Source: CAVWXT01 sp963759115 (lineage in GTDB: Bacteria > Planctomycetota > Planctomycetia > Pirellulales > Thermoguttaceae). Taken from it: a stretch of 64,000 nucleotides of DNA. Positions 63,593 through 64,000 of this stretch are shown one piece after another (within the stretch, counting starts at the first letter, position 1; every line of letters starts with the position of its first letter). The notes below the pieces were generated by a model. The model was not told the DNA's origin. It worked only from the letters and a program-made list of their open reading frames with translations, and did no database searches. Where the stretch lies: contig CAVWXT010000005.1 in the NCBI GenBank assembly GCA_963759115.1, positions 186,001-250,000 on the forward strand. Reading direction: 5' to 3'. The position numbers were made by a program, and so were the translations under genes.

Positions 63593-64000
63593 CTGGCCCC
63601 GAATACTGTTTCCAACTTGGACATTTGATTCGGCCGGAACTGGCCCTTTTCTCAACAGAATGGACAGCTACCCTACCGGACCCCGGAATTCTGGCAAAAA
63701 CTCTCCAACTCTCTGGTTAACAGACCCCTTCGAGTTAACAAGCCGGTTGGTTTCGGTGCTCGAAAGGAACCCTCTGAATGGGTGGTGATTCGCGCCGCTC
63801 CGCCAATTGGCTACAATACGCGAATGGAAGCCGTCTGCCGCGCACCACGCTCTCGATAGTCATTGGGCGTTGCCAAACTGTGTTTCTGCCCGAGAACCTG
63901 CTCCGGCGGAGTGCCGTTCTCCACGATTAGTGCATCGCCGCCGGGGTCTCGCCGCGGCGCGAGAGCGTCACGTTCGTATAGTGTACATATTCCCATGCCT
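63593..64000. other. 3' spacer with repeated GTTAAC module
   Basis: 63685-63835 is a diverged copy of 59262-59430. A minus-strand frame 63811-63996 (61 residues, MGICTLYERD) has no recognised domain and may be the start of a gene or chance. Window ends here. Confidence 0.5.

Overview
The window looks like a chromosomal segment of a Planctomycetota bacterium, most likely Pirellulales-like. I infer this from its high GC content, a DUF1559 prepilin-like protein, a Tat-exported DUF362 protein, a TolB-propeller/SUMF1 pair, an FHA gene next to rsgA, scattered rather than strictly operonic housekeeping genes, and many long palindromic intergenic repeats. No database search was possible; family names rest on motifs read in the translations.

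Layout. 1-3.5 kb: the end of a DUF5615-type gene, then hisD-hisC-hisB. 3.6-4.5 kb: a HEPN gene broken by an in-frame amber codon, plus a small partner. 4.5-8.8 kb: an insertion-sequence island (IS30, two abutting IS630 elements, a truncated ISNCY-like element). 8.9-12.05 kb: a murC 5' fragment, a small DNA-binding-like gene, then murC-murB. 12.4-16 kb: an outer-membrane-like protein and a UvrD/PcrA helicase. 16-20 kb: a membrane HExxH protein, a DUF1778/GNAT toxin-antitoxin pair with a clear sigma70 promoter, a DUF1559 protein and a methyltransferase. 20-23.5 kb: an unclassified 513-residue element-like gene and an ISL3 element with an exact 8-bp target duplication. 23.5-28.7 kb: nitrilase-type hydrolase, Uma2 protein, Ser/Thr kinase, sugar porter. 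28.8-35 kb: two URO-D family methyltransferase-like genes, DUF2442, a nucleotidyltransferase/galactokinase pair, creatininase. 35.6-42 kb: a catalytic and a non-catalytic M16 peptidase separated by a RAYT/REP locus, then GNAT and nfo. 42-48.5 kb: aconitase, a second RAYT with a different REP family, an RluA pseudouridine synthase, an SDR, hflX. 48.5-54 kb: a PIN toxin-antitoxin pair, rsgA, FHA, a radical SAM protein, RNase P RNA. 54-59 kb: an ABC exporter with a GntR regulator, then tRNA-Asn. 59-64 kb: repeat-rich spacer DNA, DUF362, TolB-like and SUMF1-like genes.

Two themes dominate. First, repeats: two RAYT transposases each sit among copies of their own REP-like sequence, and repeats extend or interrupt the reading frames of RAYT1, DUF433, RluA, HflX, MurC and the nucleotidyltransferase. 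Perfect 27-29 bp-arm palindromes also occur. Second, frame damage: more than twenty otherwise well-conserved genes carry one to several 1-base indels, concentrated at 28.8-34 kb and 40-52 kb. Essential genes (acnA, hflX, the helicase) are affected too, so consensus error in a draft or metagenome assembly is the simplest explanation. Frameshifted genes are therefore annotated by their reconstructed extent.
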